Source: Paractinoplanes aksuensis | Lineage (GTDB): Bacteria; Actinomycetota; Actinomycetes; Mycobacteriales; Micromonosporaceae | Direction of reading: 5' to 3' | Assembly: GCF_024137025.1 (NCBI RefSeq) | Contig: NZ_JAMYJR010000002.1 | Span: 62,001 to 126,000 of the forward strand | Length of the DNA: 64,000 nucleotides | Part shown: piece after piece, positions 1 to 8,332 of the stretch | Position numbering within the stretch: the first letter of the stretch is position 1 | Layout of the letters: each line of letters starts with the position of its first letter | Notes under the pieces: model-generated | Database searches by the model: none | What the model was told of the DNA's origin: nothing | What the model saw: only the letters and a program-made list of their open reading frames with translations | Program-made: the position numbers and the translations under genes

Positions 1-546
1 CGCCGGGGACATGTCGAGCAGCCACCCGGCCGCGGCCAGGGGCGGCAGCACGGTGGCGAGGACGACGACCGTACGGCGCAGAAGCAGTTCGAGACCGGCC
101 CGCGCGGTCCCGGTGGTGATCTCCCACGCCGGGTCGCTGCGCCGGGACCAGGCGATGGCCAGGCCGGCCAGCGGCGCCACCGGGGCCAGCAGCAGCACCA
201 GCGACGGGCGCTGGGGGAACTCCCGGTCGAGCAGGAAGGCGGCCAGCACCGTGCTGAGCACCAGGGCCAGCCACGGGACGACCGACCACACGGCCCAGCG
301 GTGCGCGAGGCGACGCCAGGTGCGTCGCCGGACCGGCTCGGGCCCGTTACGCACCCCCCTGTCGATCATCACCTGCACGTCGTCGAGCAAGGTCAGCAGC
401 GGGGGAGAGGCCAGCTCGGCCAGCCGCGCGCGGCACTCGGCGCAGTTCTCCAGGTGGACCTCGACGGCCCAGACTCCTGCGTCGTCGAGCCCCGGGTCCC
501 CGGCGGTGTAGGCGGCCAGCGAGGCGGCCGGAATGTGATCGGTCAC
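1..546 (-). CDS. Membrane zinc-finger anti-sigma factor (3' end outside window)
   Basis: The gene starts at a GTG that overlaps the TGA of the sigma-factor gene, so the two are translationally coupled. The visible 182 residues begin with a zf-HC2-like region holding an H-x3-C-x2-C signature (HLENCAEC, near residue 30), the zinc-binding motif of ZAS anti-sigma factors. At least three hydrophobic stretches follow (near residues 84-103, 107-122 and 155-175), so it is a membrane protein with a cytoplasmic N-terminus. It probably holds the upstream ECF sigma factor inactive at the membrane. No stop codon lies inside the window. Family and partner are inferred from the motif and gene order; the signal sensed is not visible. 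Confidence 0.8.
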   Translation of the reverse strand, partial: MTDHIPAASLAAYTAGDPGLDDAGVWAVEVHLENCAECRARLAELASPPLLTLLDDVQVMIDRGVRNGPEPVRRRTWRRLAHRWAVWSVVPWLALVLSTVLAAFLLDREFPQRPSLVLLLAPVAPLAGLAIAWSRRSDPAWEITTGTARAGLELLLRRTVVVLATVLPPLAAAGWLLDMSPA

Positions 547-1079
547 GACAATGCCTCCCGCATCACGCTGCGAGCGCGGCGCGCCCGGCTCTTGACGGTT
601 CCCTCGGGCAGGCCGAGGAGGATCGAGGTTTCCCGTACGGTGAGTCCGTCCAGCACCATCGCGTGCAGGACCTCGCGCAGCTCGGGGGCGAGCCGCGACA
701 GCGCGACACCGACCTCGTCGCCGATCGAGCCCGCGAGCGCCTCGTCCTCGGCGGCGGGCGTGCTGCGTACGGGAAGCTCCTCGGACGGGGTTTCGCGGTG
801 CCGGGCCCGTTTGCGCATGGCGTCGACGAGCCGGTGGGACGCGATGGTCCAGAGCCAGCCGGCCCCGCTGCCGTCGGCGGTGAACGTGCCGGCCGCCCGC
901 CACACGGAGAGATACGTGTCCTGCAGGATCTCGGCCACCATGCCGTCGTCCGAGCAGCGGCGCCGCAGGCGGACGGCCAGCCACGGCGAGGTTCGCCGGT
1001 ACAGCTCGTCGAACGCGGCCCGATCGGCCCGCGCGACGCGCCGCAGCAGCTGCTCGTCGTCCAGCTCGGTCACTTTCAT
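543..1079 (-). CDS. ECF-family RNA polymerase sigma factor
   Basis: The 178-residue product has the two-domain layout of ECF sigma factors. Sigma-2 (about residues 8-75) includes the -10-binding segment EILQDTYLSVWRAAG. Sigma-4 (about 120-175) ends in a helix-turn-helix with LTVRETSILLGLPEGTVKSR. The ATG at 1079 is the first start and gives a normal family length. The stop overlaps the GTG of the zf-HC2 anti-sigma gene, the classic sigma/anti-sigma operon order, so activity is probably controlled by that membrane protein. ECF factors usually drive their own promoter; the short upstream region was not resolved into -35/-10 boxes. Confidence 0.93.
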   Translation of the reverse strand: MKVTELDDEQLLRRVARADRAAFDELYRRTSPWLAVRLRRRCSDDGMVAEILQDTYLSVWRAAGTFTADGSGAGWLWTIASHRLVDAMRKRARHRETPSEELPVRSTPAAEDEALAGSIGDEVGVALSRLAPELREVLHAMVLDGLTVRETSILLGLPEGTVKSRARRARSVMREALS

Positions 1080-1144
1080 ATCCAGACAGACGACGGCGCC
1101 ACCCGCGACGGATCATCCTCGCGAGTGACGCCGGTCACATCTGG

Positions 1145-2947
1145 TCAGGACGTGTGGTGCGACTCCTGGAGCCGGTAGACAGGGGTCGGCAGACCTTCGT
1201 ACCGGGCCTTCAGTTGCAGGGCCAGATAGAGCGAGTAGTGCCGCGACTGGTGCAGGTTGCCGCCGTGGAACCAGAGGTTCTCCTGCTGCGTGGGCTTCCA
1301 CATGTTGCGCTGCTCGCCCTCCCACGGGCCCGGGTCCTTCGGCGTGTCCGAGCCCAGGCCCCACACCTTGCCCACCTTCTCGGCCGTCGGGGCATCGACC
1401 AGGTCGGCCACCCAGCCGTTCATCGAGCCGTAGCCGGTCGCGTAGACCACCAGGTCGGCCGGCAGCTCGGTGCCGTCCTCGAGCACGACGGCGTCCTCGG
1501 TCAGGTGGTCGACCTGGCCGTGCGCGAGCTTGACCCGGCCGTCGGCGACCAGGTCGGCCGCGCCCACGTCGATGTAGTAGCCGGAGCCGCGTCGCAGGTA
1601 CTTCATGAACAGCCCGGATCCGTCGGCGCCCCAGTCGTGCCGGAAGCCGGCCTTCTCGAGCCGGGCGTAGAACTCGGCGTCGCGCTCGGCCATCTGCTCG
1701 TACAGCGGGATCTGGAACTCGTGCATGATCCGGTACGGGATCGACGCGAAGATCATGTCGGCCTTGTCGGTGGTGACGCCGCCGGCCACCGCGCGCTCCG
1801 AATAGAGGTCGCCCAGCCCGATGTCCATGAGCGTCGCCGACTTCACGATGTGGGTCGACGAGCGCTGCACCATCGTCACGTCGGCGCCGTGCTCCCACAG
1901 CGCGCCGCTGATGTCGAAGGCCGAGTTGTTCGAGCCCACGACGACGACCCGCTTGCCCGCGTACGCCTCGGGGCCCGGATGCCCGCTGGAGTGCTGCTGG
2001 TCGCCGCGGAACACGTCCTGACCGGGCAACTGCGGGTAGTTGGGTTTGCCCGACATGCCGGTCGCGAACACGACGTGGGCCGGTGTCAGCTCGACCGTGC
2101 CGCCGTCGCGGTCGACGATGACGCTCCACCGCTTGCTCGTTCTGTCGAAGGTGGCTGAACGGACGGAGGAAGAACTCCAGTACGGCACCTCCATTACCTT
2201 CGTGTACATCTCGAGCCAGTCGCCGATCTTGTCCTTGGGCGCGAACACGGGCCAGTTGGCCGGGAAGGGCAGGTACGGCAGGTGGTCGTACCAGACGGGG
2301 TCGTGCAGGCAGAGGCTCTTGTACCGGCCCCGCCACTGGTCACCGGGCCGGGCGTTCCGGTCGATGACCACGGCCGGCACGCCGAGCTGGCGCAGCCGGG
2401 CCCCGAGAGCGATCCCGCCCTGGCCACCCCCGATCACCACGACGTACGGCTGTTCCTCGCGGCCGAGCGCGGCCGCCTCCTGCTCCCGCCGCTCCTTCCA
2501 CGACTGCCGCCCCTCGGTCAGCTCGTGCTCGACCCCCTGCGGCCGCCGGTCGCCCTGCGCCTCCTCGTGCCCCTTGAGCTCGCGCAGGGTGGTCAGCAGC
2601 GTCCACGCGCCCTCGGCCTTGAGCCGCAGCAACCCGCTGCCGCGCCCGGCGGCTGTCTCGAACCGGATCCAGGCCTCGATCACGCCGCCCGCCTCGGACG
2701 GCTCCTCGGTCACCTCGAACCCGGACGGATCGGTGCCGTCCAGGGTGGCGATGAGCAGGTCGGCGACGCCGTCCCGGCCCTCGACCGTGGTGATGTTCCA
2801 GGTGAACGCGACCAGGTCGCGCCAGTAGCAGTCGGTGGCGAAGAGGGCGGCCGCGGCCGGCACGTCCCGGGCCCGCAGCGCGGCCTCGAAGGACGCGAGC
2901 CAGTCGTCCACGCGCTGCCTCACCGTGAGCTCGGTTGTGTGCGTCAT
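1145..2947 (-). CDS. Flavin-containing monooxygenase with N-terminal NTF2-like domain
   Basis: The 600-residue protein has two parts. Residues 1 to about 140 resemble an NTF2/SnoaL-like fold (DDWLASFEAALRARDVPAAAALF). From about residue 160 there is an FAD/NADPH-dependent monooxygenase of the FMO/YUCCA type, with the FAD-binding GGGQGGIALG motif and a second Rossmann motif VVVVGSNNSAFD for NADPH. A start further upstream is open, but the ATG at 2947 begins at the NTF2-like domain. Such enzymes oxygenate small nucleophiles or do Baeyer-Villiger chemistry; the substrate cannot be read here. It is divergent from a GAF-domain regulator, its likely controller. Confidence 0.88.
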   Translation of the reverse strand: MTHTTELTVRQRVDDWLASFEAALRARDVPAAAALFATDCYWRDLVAFTWNITTVEGRDGVADLLIATLDGTDPSGFEVTEEPSEAGGVIEAWIRFETAAGRGSGLLRLKAEGAWTLLTTLRELKGHEEAQGDRRPQGVEHELTEGRQSWKERREQEAAALGREEQPYVVVIGGGQGGIALGARLRQLGVPAVVIDRNARPGDQWRGRYKSLCLHDPVWYDHLPYLPFPANWPVFAPKDKIGDWLEMYTKVMEVPYWSSSSVRSATFDRTSKRWSVIVDRDGGTVELTPAHVVFATGMSGKPNYPQLPGQDVFRGDQQHSSGHPGPEAYAGKRVVVVGSNNSAFDISGALWEHGADVTMVQRSSTHIVKSATLMDIGLGDLYSERAVAGGVTTDKADMIFASIPYRIMHEFQIPLYEQMAERDAEFYARLEKAGFRHDWGADGSGLFMKYLRRGSGYYIDVGAADLVADGRVKLAHGQVDHLTEDAVVLEDGTELPADLVVYATGYGSMNGWVADLVDAPTAEKVGKVWGLGSDTPKDPGPWEGEQRNMWKPTQQENLWFHGGNLHQSRHYSLYLALQLKARYEGLPTPVYRLQESHHTS

Positions 2948-2978
2948 GCCCGCCAGCAGACAGGCTCGACTTCGGTTC

Positions 2979-2994
2979 GCAACAGGGTTGCAAC
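2979..2994. promoter_or_regulatory. Palindromic candidate operator between monooxygenase and GAF regulator
   Basis: The 75-bp gap between the divergent starts at 2947 and 3023 contains GCAAC-AGG-GTTGC and, overlapping it, the perfect 8-bp palindrome GTTGCAAC. Its position fits a binding site for the GAF-domain regulator controlling both directions. This is inferred from symmetry and position only. Confidence 0.35.
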
Positions 2995-3022
2995 ACATTG
3001 CACGCGCGGGCCATGCTCAGCC

Positions 3023-4180
3023 ATGGGCGATTTCAGCGCCGTGCGGCCGGGCACCGACCTGTCGCGGCACGCCCGTGAGCTGCGCCGCGTGCACGACGCC
3101 GTGCTGACCGGCGGCCGCCCGGCCCACCGCCCGCGCGCCCTGGTCGAACGCTCCTGGTCCCGCGTGATCGGCCTCGGGCTCGACCCGGGCCGGGCCAACG
3201 CCCGCGACCCCGTCCCGTTCGACGAGGTCGAGCGGCTGCGCCGGGACAGCCCGCTGGCCCTGATCATCGACGACCTGCTGCGCCTGGCCGACGGCTTCCT
3301 GCTGGTCGTGACCGACGCCGACGGCGTGATCCTGTGGCGGGTGGGCCCCCACGGCCTGCTCCACCGGGCCGACGGCCTGGGCTTCACCGAGGGCGCCCAC
3401 TGGACGGAGGCGGCCGTCGGCACCAACGCCATCGGCACCGCCCTGGTCGAGGCGGCGCCGGTGCAGCTGTTCTCGGCCGAGCATTTCGAACAGGCCCAGC
3501 ACGCCTGGTACTGCACGGCCCACCCGGTCCACGACCCCAGAACGGGGGAGATGCTGGGCATCGTCAACGTCAGCGGGCCCGCCCTCACCCTGCACCCGGC
3601 CATCGAGGTCCTGGTATCGATGGGCGTACGCCTGGCCGAGGCCCAATTGTGGCGCCACCACGCCGACCGCCTGGAACGCCTGCGCCGCTCGGCCGCCCAC
3701 GTCCCCGGCCCCCACCTGATCGTCGACGAACACGGCTGGGTGGCCGCGGCCAGCGGCGTCGCCACCCGCGACCGCATCGGCGCACCCCGGGCGGGCACGG
3801 CGCTGGGCGTCCCCGGCCTCGGCCTGTGCCTGCCCGAGCGCCTCGCCGAAGGCTGGCTGGTCCGGCCCGCGGGCCCGTCGACGACGATTCGCGCCACGCT
3901 CGACCTGCGGGCCGCACCCGTCCTGGAAGTGCACAGTGAGGCCGCGCCGTGGCGCACCCCGCTGACCCGCCGCCACGCCGAGATCCTGACCCTGCTCGCG
4001 ACGTGCGGTCCGGACGGCCTGACCGCGAGCCGGATGAGCCGCGTCCTCTTCGGCGACGCCGACCACGTGGTCACCGTCCGGGCCGAGATCTCCCGCCTGC
4101 GCCGCGCCATCGGCGCCCTGGTCGCCACCAACCCCTACCGCCTGGCCACCGGCGTCTCCCTGGGGGTCGTCCGGCCGTAA
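3023..4180 (+). CDS. GAF-domain transcriptional regulator (AcoR-like N-terminus)
   Basis: The 386-residue product has an N-terminal region resembling the sensory part of acetoin-operon activators: the R-SW segment near residue 40 and a GAF domain (about 85-210) with TEAAVGTNAIGTAL and a GEMLGIVNVSG strand. It lacks a sigma-54 AAA+ domain. The C-terminal 60 residues (from PLTRRHAEILTLL) look like a helix-turn-helix DNA-binding domain. The reading frame is open far upstream, but the ATG at 3023 is where codon bias and homology begin. It is divergent from the monooxygenase and probably activates it on sensing substrate. The stop codon abuts a long palindrome. Confidence 0.82.
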   Translation: MGDFSAVRPGTDLSRHARELRRVHDAVLTGGRPAHRPRALVERSWSRVIGLGLDPGRANARDPVPFDEVERLRRDSPLALIIDDLLRLADGFLLVVTDADGVILWRVGPHGLLHRADGLGFTEGAHWTEAAVGTNAIGTALVEAAPVQLFSAEHFEQAQHAWYCTAHPVHDPRTGEMLGIVNVSGPALTLHPAIEVLVSMGVRLAEAQLWRHHADRLERLRRSAAHVPGPHLIVDEHGWVAAASGVATRDRIGAPRAGTALGVPGLGLCLPERLAEGWLVRPAGPSTTIRATLDLRAAPVLEVHSEAAPWRTPLTRRHAEILTLLATCGPDGLTASRMSRVLFGDADHVVTVRAEISRLRRAIGALVATNPYRLATGVSLGVVRP

Positions 4181-4340
4181 GGCGTGTTTCATAACTGGAC
4201 CCGACCTGCGCCGGGCCCAGATTCCGGCTGCGCACGTCCCGCGAAAGGCCGGTTACAACACCGGTAGCCTGCCTTCCGCGGGCCGCACGCAGCCGAAATC
4301 TGGACCTCGCCGCAGGCCGACCCCAGTTATGAAACACGCC
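4181..4340. repeat. 160-bp imperfect palindrome, MITE-like element
   Basis: The outer 18 bases are a perfect inverted repeat: GGCGTGTTTCATAACTGG at 4181-4198 and its complement at 4323-4340. The symmetry continues inward with mismatches for about 75 bases per arm, leaving only a few unpaired bases at the centre. The element has no reading frame of its own and lies exactly between two convergent genes. Defined termini, size and near-complete self-complementarity resemble a miniature inverted-repeat transposable element. No clear target duplication is visible (TAA on the left, TCA on the right). A very large bidirectional terminator is the alternative. Confidence 0.65.
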
Positions 4341-4349
4341 TCAGCACGG

Positions 4350-4907
4350 TCACTCGCCGATATCGTCGACCTCACCGCAGCGGCTGCACCTTTGCGGGGA
4401 CGGGCCGGAGAAGTCGTGATCGGGGAGCATCCCGGGGCGGTGGTAACCGCAGTCACGGCAGACCTCGACCACGTCGCAGGGGCTGCTGCGGGGCGGCAGG
4501 GTGACGTGGCGGAGCTCCTCGGGTGTCAGCTCGGCCACGACCACTTGCCGGACGCTGTGGGCCGCGGCCCGGCCCTCGGCGTGGCAGCGGTGACAGCGGC
4601 TGATCTGGACGCATCGCTCGTCCTTGACGGACGGCGGGCCCCAGTCGTGCATCGGGCCCGCGGACAACACGCGGTCGCAGGTGGAGCAGCGGTTCTCGTG
4701 GCGGCACGGCTCCGCCTCGGTCCCCGCGGGACGCTCCACCACGGTGTGCCGGCCGGCCCGGCACATTCCCCTGGCGCCCACCGGCCAGGGACGGCCCCGC
4801 CGGCGGTTGTGGACCCAGTCGACCGCGGAGAGGACCGCGGCCAGCACGGCGACGACCGCCACAGCGATCAACCCATAGATCCACGTGTTGTCCCGGACCC
4901 AGTCCAC
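4350..4907 (-). CDS. Single-pass membrane protein with Cys-rich zinc-ribbon-like tail
   Basis: The 185-residue product starts at a GTG (MDWVRD). One hydrophobic helix (about residues 10-28) is followed by a basic RRRGRPWP anchor and a soluble tail rich in paired cysteines and histidines (RCSTCDR, SRCHRCH, EVCRDCG, QRCSRCG). These fit several zinc-binding knuckles. No named family is recognised. It is the last gene of a minus-strand group with the ATP-grasp-like gene, and a truncated copy of its own N-terminus lies just upstream. It probably sits in the membrane with the zinc domain in the cytoplasm; function is unknown. Confidence 0.7.
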   Translation of the reverse strand: MDWVRDNTWIYGLIAVAVVAVLAAVLSAVDWVHNRRRGRPWPVGARGMCRAGRHTVVERPAGTEAEPCRHENRCSTCDRVLSAGPMHDWGPPSVKDERCVQISRCHRCHAEGRAAAHSVRQVVVAELTPEELRHVTLPPRSSPCDVVEVCRDCGYHRPGMLPDHDFSGPSPQRCSRCGEVDDIGE

Positions 4908-5025
4908 ACCCGCCCGCCGGCCAGGGGCGGCCGCGGCGGCGGTCGCGGAGCCACCCCAGCGCCGAGCCGGTCGCCGCGAGCACGAGAACGGCGGCGACGA
5001 CGATCAGCCCGACCTTCCAGTCCAC
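4908..5025 (-). pseudogene. Truncated duplicate of the N-terminus of the adjacent membrane protein
   Basis: From the GTG at 5025 about 38 codons encode a start (MDW), a hydrophobic helix and a basic RDRRRGRPWPAG segment that match the first 45 residues of the next gene in layout and partly in sequence. The similarity stops where the second gene begins. The frame continues only as an out-of-frame reading of that gene. This looks like a tandem duplication whose first copy lost everything after the membrane anchor. It could still be translated as a longer chimeric peptide, which is less likely. Confidence 0.5.
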
Positions 5026-5029
5026 GCCC

Positions 5030-6094
5030 TCAGTGTCGCGGTACGCGGTAACGGGCAGGGGAAGCCTTCGTGACGCGACGTTCTATCTCGGACACGTACG
5101 CGGCCACCAGCGGGTCGATGACGCGGGCCAGGAAGCCCGGGCTGCGCCCGCCCGGCATCACGTTGACCTCGCCGACCACCGGTGCCGCCCAGTCGCCGAA
5201 GATGTCGGCGCTGCCGTAGCGGTTGCCGGTGGCGGTGACCGCGTCGACCGCGAGCCGCTGGATCCGGGTCGGCAGGAGCCCCGGGTCGACGGCGACCGAG
5301 CGGCCGCCGTGCCGGCTGTTGGTCGGCCGGCCGGCCTGCGATTGCGTACGAACCGTGGCGTGCACGGCCCGGCCGTCGAGCACGGTGACGGCGACATCGG
5401 TCCGCTCGCCGCCGACGATACTGCGCACGTCCTCCTCGACCAGGCACAGCCGCCCGTCGGGGGTCGGCCGCATCGCCTGGTGCACCGCCGGGGCGATGTC
5501 CTGCCCGCGCGGCACCCAGAAGACACCGTGGCTGTGGGTGTCGCCAGGTGCCTTCACCCACACGTCGACCGGCAGCGTTCGGGCAGGAAGTTCGGCGGTG
5601 ACAACCGCGTGGCGCGGCTGGGGGAGCGCCGCCAGGACCTGGCGGGTGCGGTGCTTGAAGGTCGCGTCGAGCACGGACGACCAGGACCCGGCCAGCGACG
5701 TGAGGCCCTGCTCGGCGATCTCGCGGTACAGCCCGGCGAACTCCAGACGGCGGGTGATGTCAAGAGCGTCGGGCCACACAGCCTCGACGGCGAGCGGCTC
5801 GCTGAGCGTTCGGGCCGCGCCGGGCTTGGCCCGGCCGACGAGCTGTTCCCGGCCCGCGGCGGTCAGCACGATCACATCGTCGACGATGACGTGGGCGGGG
5901 GAGCCGTCCAGCGTCCGGTGGTGGCCGCGGACGCCGTCGACGAGCACCGCGCTGATCGGCTCGCGCGCGGCGTAGAGCTCGGCGTCGACCAGGATCGGGC
6001 AGTGCCCGGCGTGCCGGATGCCGTGCAGGATCAGGGCGAGCTTGTCCCGCTCGGCGGAATCGAACAAGCCGACCACCGCGATCCGGTGCCTCAA
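5030..6094 (-). CDS. ATP-grasp-like protein of unknown function
   Basis: The 354-residue product has a Rossmann-like N-terminus (IAVVGLFDSAER) and a C-terminal region suggestive of ATP-grasp ligases: VDVWVKAPGD with a candidate ATP-binding lysine, a charged LVEEDV strand, and GEVNVMPGG, which carries the E-x-N metal-binding pair. RimK/carboxylate-amine ligase-like chemistry is possible. The first start codon is a TTG at 6094 with a poor ribosome site; a GTG at about 6076 is an alternative. It is followed within 5 bp by the duplicated membrane-protein fragment, suggesting one transcription unit. Substrate and family are not recognised with certainty. Confidence 0.6.
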   Translation of the reverse strand: MRHRIAVVGLFDSAERDKLALILHGIRHAGHCPILVDAELYAAREPISAVLVDGVRGHHRTLDGSPAHVIVDDVIVLTAAGREQLVGRAKPGAARTLSEPLAVEAVWPDALDITRRLEFAGLYREIAEQGLTSLAGSWSSVLDATFKHRTRQVLAALPQPRHAVVTAELPARTLPVDVWVKAPGDTHSHGVFWVPRGQDIAPAVHQAMRPTPDGRLCLVEEDVRSIVGGERTDVAVTVLDGRAVHATVRTQSQAGRPTNSRHGGRSVAVDPGLLPTRIQRLAVDAVTATGNRYGSADIFGDWAAPVVGEVNVMPGGRSPGFLARVIDPLVAAYVSEIERRVTKASPARYRVPRH

Positions 6095-6189
6095 CCTTTC
6101 ATCGCCGGCGAGGAGCAGACGCGGTAAAGCGCCCGATCAGCGTCGGCGACCGAAAGTGATCGCACTCGGGCCCGGCCTGGCGCACAGCG

Positions 6190-8265
6190 TCATGATCTCA
6201 CGAGCGGCTTGATCTCGACCGGGATTCCGTTGAGGACGCTGTTGCCCGAGAGCGGGTCGATGACCGACTCGTCGGTGAGCACGTTGGAGTTGACGCCGGG
6301 GTGGGCCGCGGCCACCGTCTGGCGGGTGCCCGGCACGTCGTGGCCCCAGCCGTGGGGCAGGCTGACCACGCCCGGCATCACGGCGGCGGTGACCTCGACC
6401 CGGGCCGTGATCGTGCCGACCCGCGAGGTGACCTGCGCGTCGTCGCCGTCGGTGAGGTCGAGCCGGGCCGCGTCGGCCGGGTGCAGCTGCAGCGTGCAGC
6501 GGTCGCGGCCTTTGACCAGGGCCGGCACGTTGTGCATCCAGCTGTTGTTGGAGCGCAGGTGCCGCCGGCCGATCAGCACCAGGCCGGCCGGCTCGCGGGT
6601 GAGCGCGGCGCGCAGCCGCTCGACGTCGGCCGCCAGCGGGGCCGGGCACAGCTCGACCCGGCCGCTGGGTGTCCGCAGCACCTCGGGCAGGCGCGGTTCG
6701 AGCGGCCCCAGGTCGACGCCGTGCGGGCTCTCGATCAACTGCTCCAGGGTCAGGTCGTACGGGCCGGCGCGCAGAGCTGCGGCGAGCAGGCGCTCCGGGT
6801 CCGCGATGACCTCCTGGCCGGAAACGATTGTCGTGAGGCGGGCCAGGATGTCGCACTCGTCCATCGCTCCCGGCAGCGGCGGGAGCACCGGCGGGTGGTA
6901 GGCGGCGAAATTGCGTACGGCCAGCGCGAGGAACGAGAAGTCGTAGTGCCCCTTGCGGACGGCGTCGGGCGGCGGCAGCACCACGTCGGCGTGCCGGGTC
7001 GTCTCGTTCAGGTAGGGGTCGACGCTGACCATGAACGACAGCCCGGCCAGGGCCCGGTCGAGCCGCCCGCTGTTCGGCGTGGACAGCACCGGGTTGCCGG
7101 CCACGGTGACCAGGGCCCGCACCTGCTCGTCGCCCGGCGTCTCGATCTCGTCGGCCAGCGTGGCCACCGGCAGCTCGCCCTTGACCTCGGGCAGCCCGCG
7201 GACCCGGCTGTGCCAGCGCCCGACCCGGAAACCCTGGCCGCTGCCCGTGCCCCGCCGGACGTGCGGGGCCAGCGGGAACATCACGCCGCCGGGCCGGTCG
7301 AGGTTGCCGGTGAGCGCGTTGACGACGTCGATCAGCCAGCTGGTGAGCGTCCCGAACTCGACCGTGCACGTTCCGATCCGCCCGTAGACGGCGGCGCGCG
7401 GGGACGCGGCCAACTCGTGGGCGAGCGACCGGATCCGGTCGGCGGGCACGCCGCAGGCCGGGCTCACGACCTCCGGCGCGAAAGCGGCGGCCAGCCGGCC
7501 CACTTCGGCCACCCCCGCGACGTACGGGGAAGGGTTGAGAAGGTTGTCGGCGAACAGCGTGTGGACGAGGCCGAACAGCAGGAACGCGTCTGTCCCGGGG
7601 CGGATGAACAAATGCTCGTCGGCGTGCTCGGCCGTGCGCGTGCGGCGCGGATCGACGACGATGAAGCGCCCGCCCCGCGCCTGGATGGCCTTGAGCCGGC
7701 CCGGGAAATCGGCCGCGGTGGCCAGGCTGCCGTTGGACTCCCACGGGTTGGCGCCGAGCATGAGCAGCAGGTCGGTGCGGTCGAGATCGGGCACGGGGAT
7801 GGTGAGCGGGCTGCCGAACAGGTAACCGCAGGACACGTGCTTGGGCATCTGGTCGACCGTGCTGGCCGAGAACACGTTGCGGGTGCCGAGGGCCTTGACC
7901 AGCGGGCTCAGGTAGAGCCCACCGGCCATCGTGTGCACGTTCGGGTTGCCGAGATAGATCGCGACGGCGTGCGGCCCGTGCGTCTCCAGGACCGGCCGCA
8001 GACCGTCGGCGACCACGTCGAAGGCCTCGTCCCAGTCGACCTCGACATGCGTGCCGGCGCGCCGCACGAGCGGCCGCCGGAGCCGATCCGGATCGTCGGT
8101 GACCTGCCCGAACGTGGCGCCCTTGGGGCAGACGAACCCGTGGCTGAACACGTGGTCGCGGTCGCCCCGGGCCGCCACCACCCGCTCGTCCACGATCGTC
8201 AGCTCGAGACCGCACGCGGCCTCGCAGAACGGGCACGTCCGGTACGCGGTGCGCGAGTCAGCCAC
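6190..8265 (-). CDS. Molybdopterin-dependent oxidoreductase with N-terminal [4Fe-4S] site
   Basis: The 691-residue product begins with the C-x2-C-x3-C motif (CPFCEAAC) and a fourth cysteine in FVCPKG, the [4Fe-4S] signature of the formate dehydrogenase/nitrate reductase family. Next come the molybdopterin-binding domains (LMLGANPWESN, VVDPRRTRTAEHAD) and a C-terminal molydop-binding domain with SLPHGWGHD. The GTG at 8265 is chosen because it lies just before the cluster motif and leaves an SD-like GGAGAG upstream. Length fits stand-alone cytoplasmic members. No cofactor or electron-transfer subunit is adjacent, so the electron partner is unknown. Formate or another small acid is possible as substrate; the sequence does not decide. 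Confidence 0.88.
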   Translation of the reverse strand: MADSRTAYRTCPFCEAACGLELTIVDERVVAARGDRDHVFSHGFVCPKGATFGQVTDDPDRLRRPLVRRAGTHVEVDWDEAFDVVADGLRPVLETHGPHAVAIYLGNPNVHTMAGGLYLSPLVKALGTRNVFSASTVDQMPKHVSCGYLFGSPLTIPVPDLDRTDLLLMLGANPWESNGSLATAADFPGRLKAIQARGGRFIVVDPRRTRTAEHADEHLFIRPGTDAFLLFGLVHTLFADNLLNPSPYVAGVAEVGRLAAAFAPEVVSPACGVPADRIRSLAHELAASPRAAVYGRIGTCTVEFGTLTSWLIDVVNALTGNLDRPGGVMFPLAPHVRRGTGSGQGFRVGRWHSRVRGLPEVKGELPVATLADEIETPGDEQVRALVTVAGNPVLSTPNSGRLDRALAGLSFMVSVDPYLNETTRHADVVLPPPDAVRKGHYDFSFLALAVRNFAAYHPPVLPPLPGAMDECDILARLTTIVSGQEVIADPERLLAAALRAGPYDLTLEQLIESPHGVDLGPLEPRLPEVLRTPSGRVELCPAPLAADVERLRAALTREPAGLVLIGRRHLRSNNSWMHNVPALVKGRDRCTLQLHPADAARLDLTDGDDAQVTSRVGTITARVEVTAAVMPGVVSLPHGWGHDVPGTRQTVAAAHPGVNSNVLTDESVIDPLSGNSVLNGIPVEIKPLVRS

Positions 8266-8271
8266 GACGCC

Positions 8272-8289
8272 ACCAACCTCTCCGTTGGT
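8272..8289. promoter_or_regulatory. Inverted repeat holding the ribosome-binding site of the oxidoreductase gene in its loop
   Basis: On the minus strand the sequence reads ACCAAC-GGAGAG-GTTGGT: a perfect 6-bp inverted repeat whose 6-base loop is the purine-rich SD-like sequence upstream of the GTG at 8265. As RNA this could present or sequester the ribosome site. As DNA it resembles a small repressor operator. The distance from loop to start (12 bases) is longer than usual. Confidence 0.4.
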
Positions 8290-8332
8290 TACTCGTGGGT
8301 ATCCTGCCACGCCCACCGCGTTCGGGAAACCG

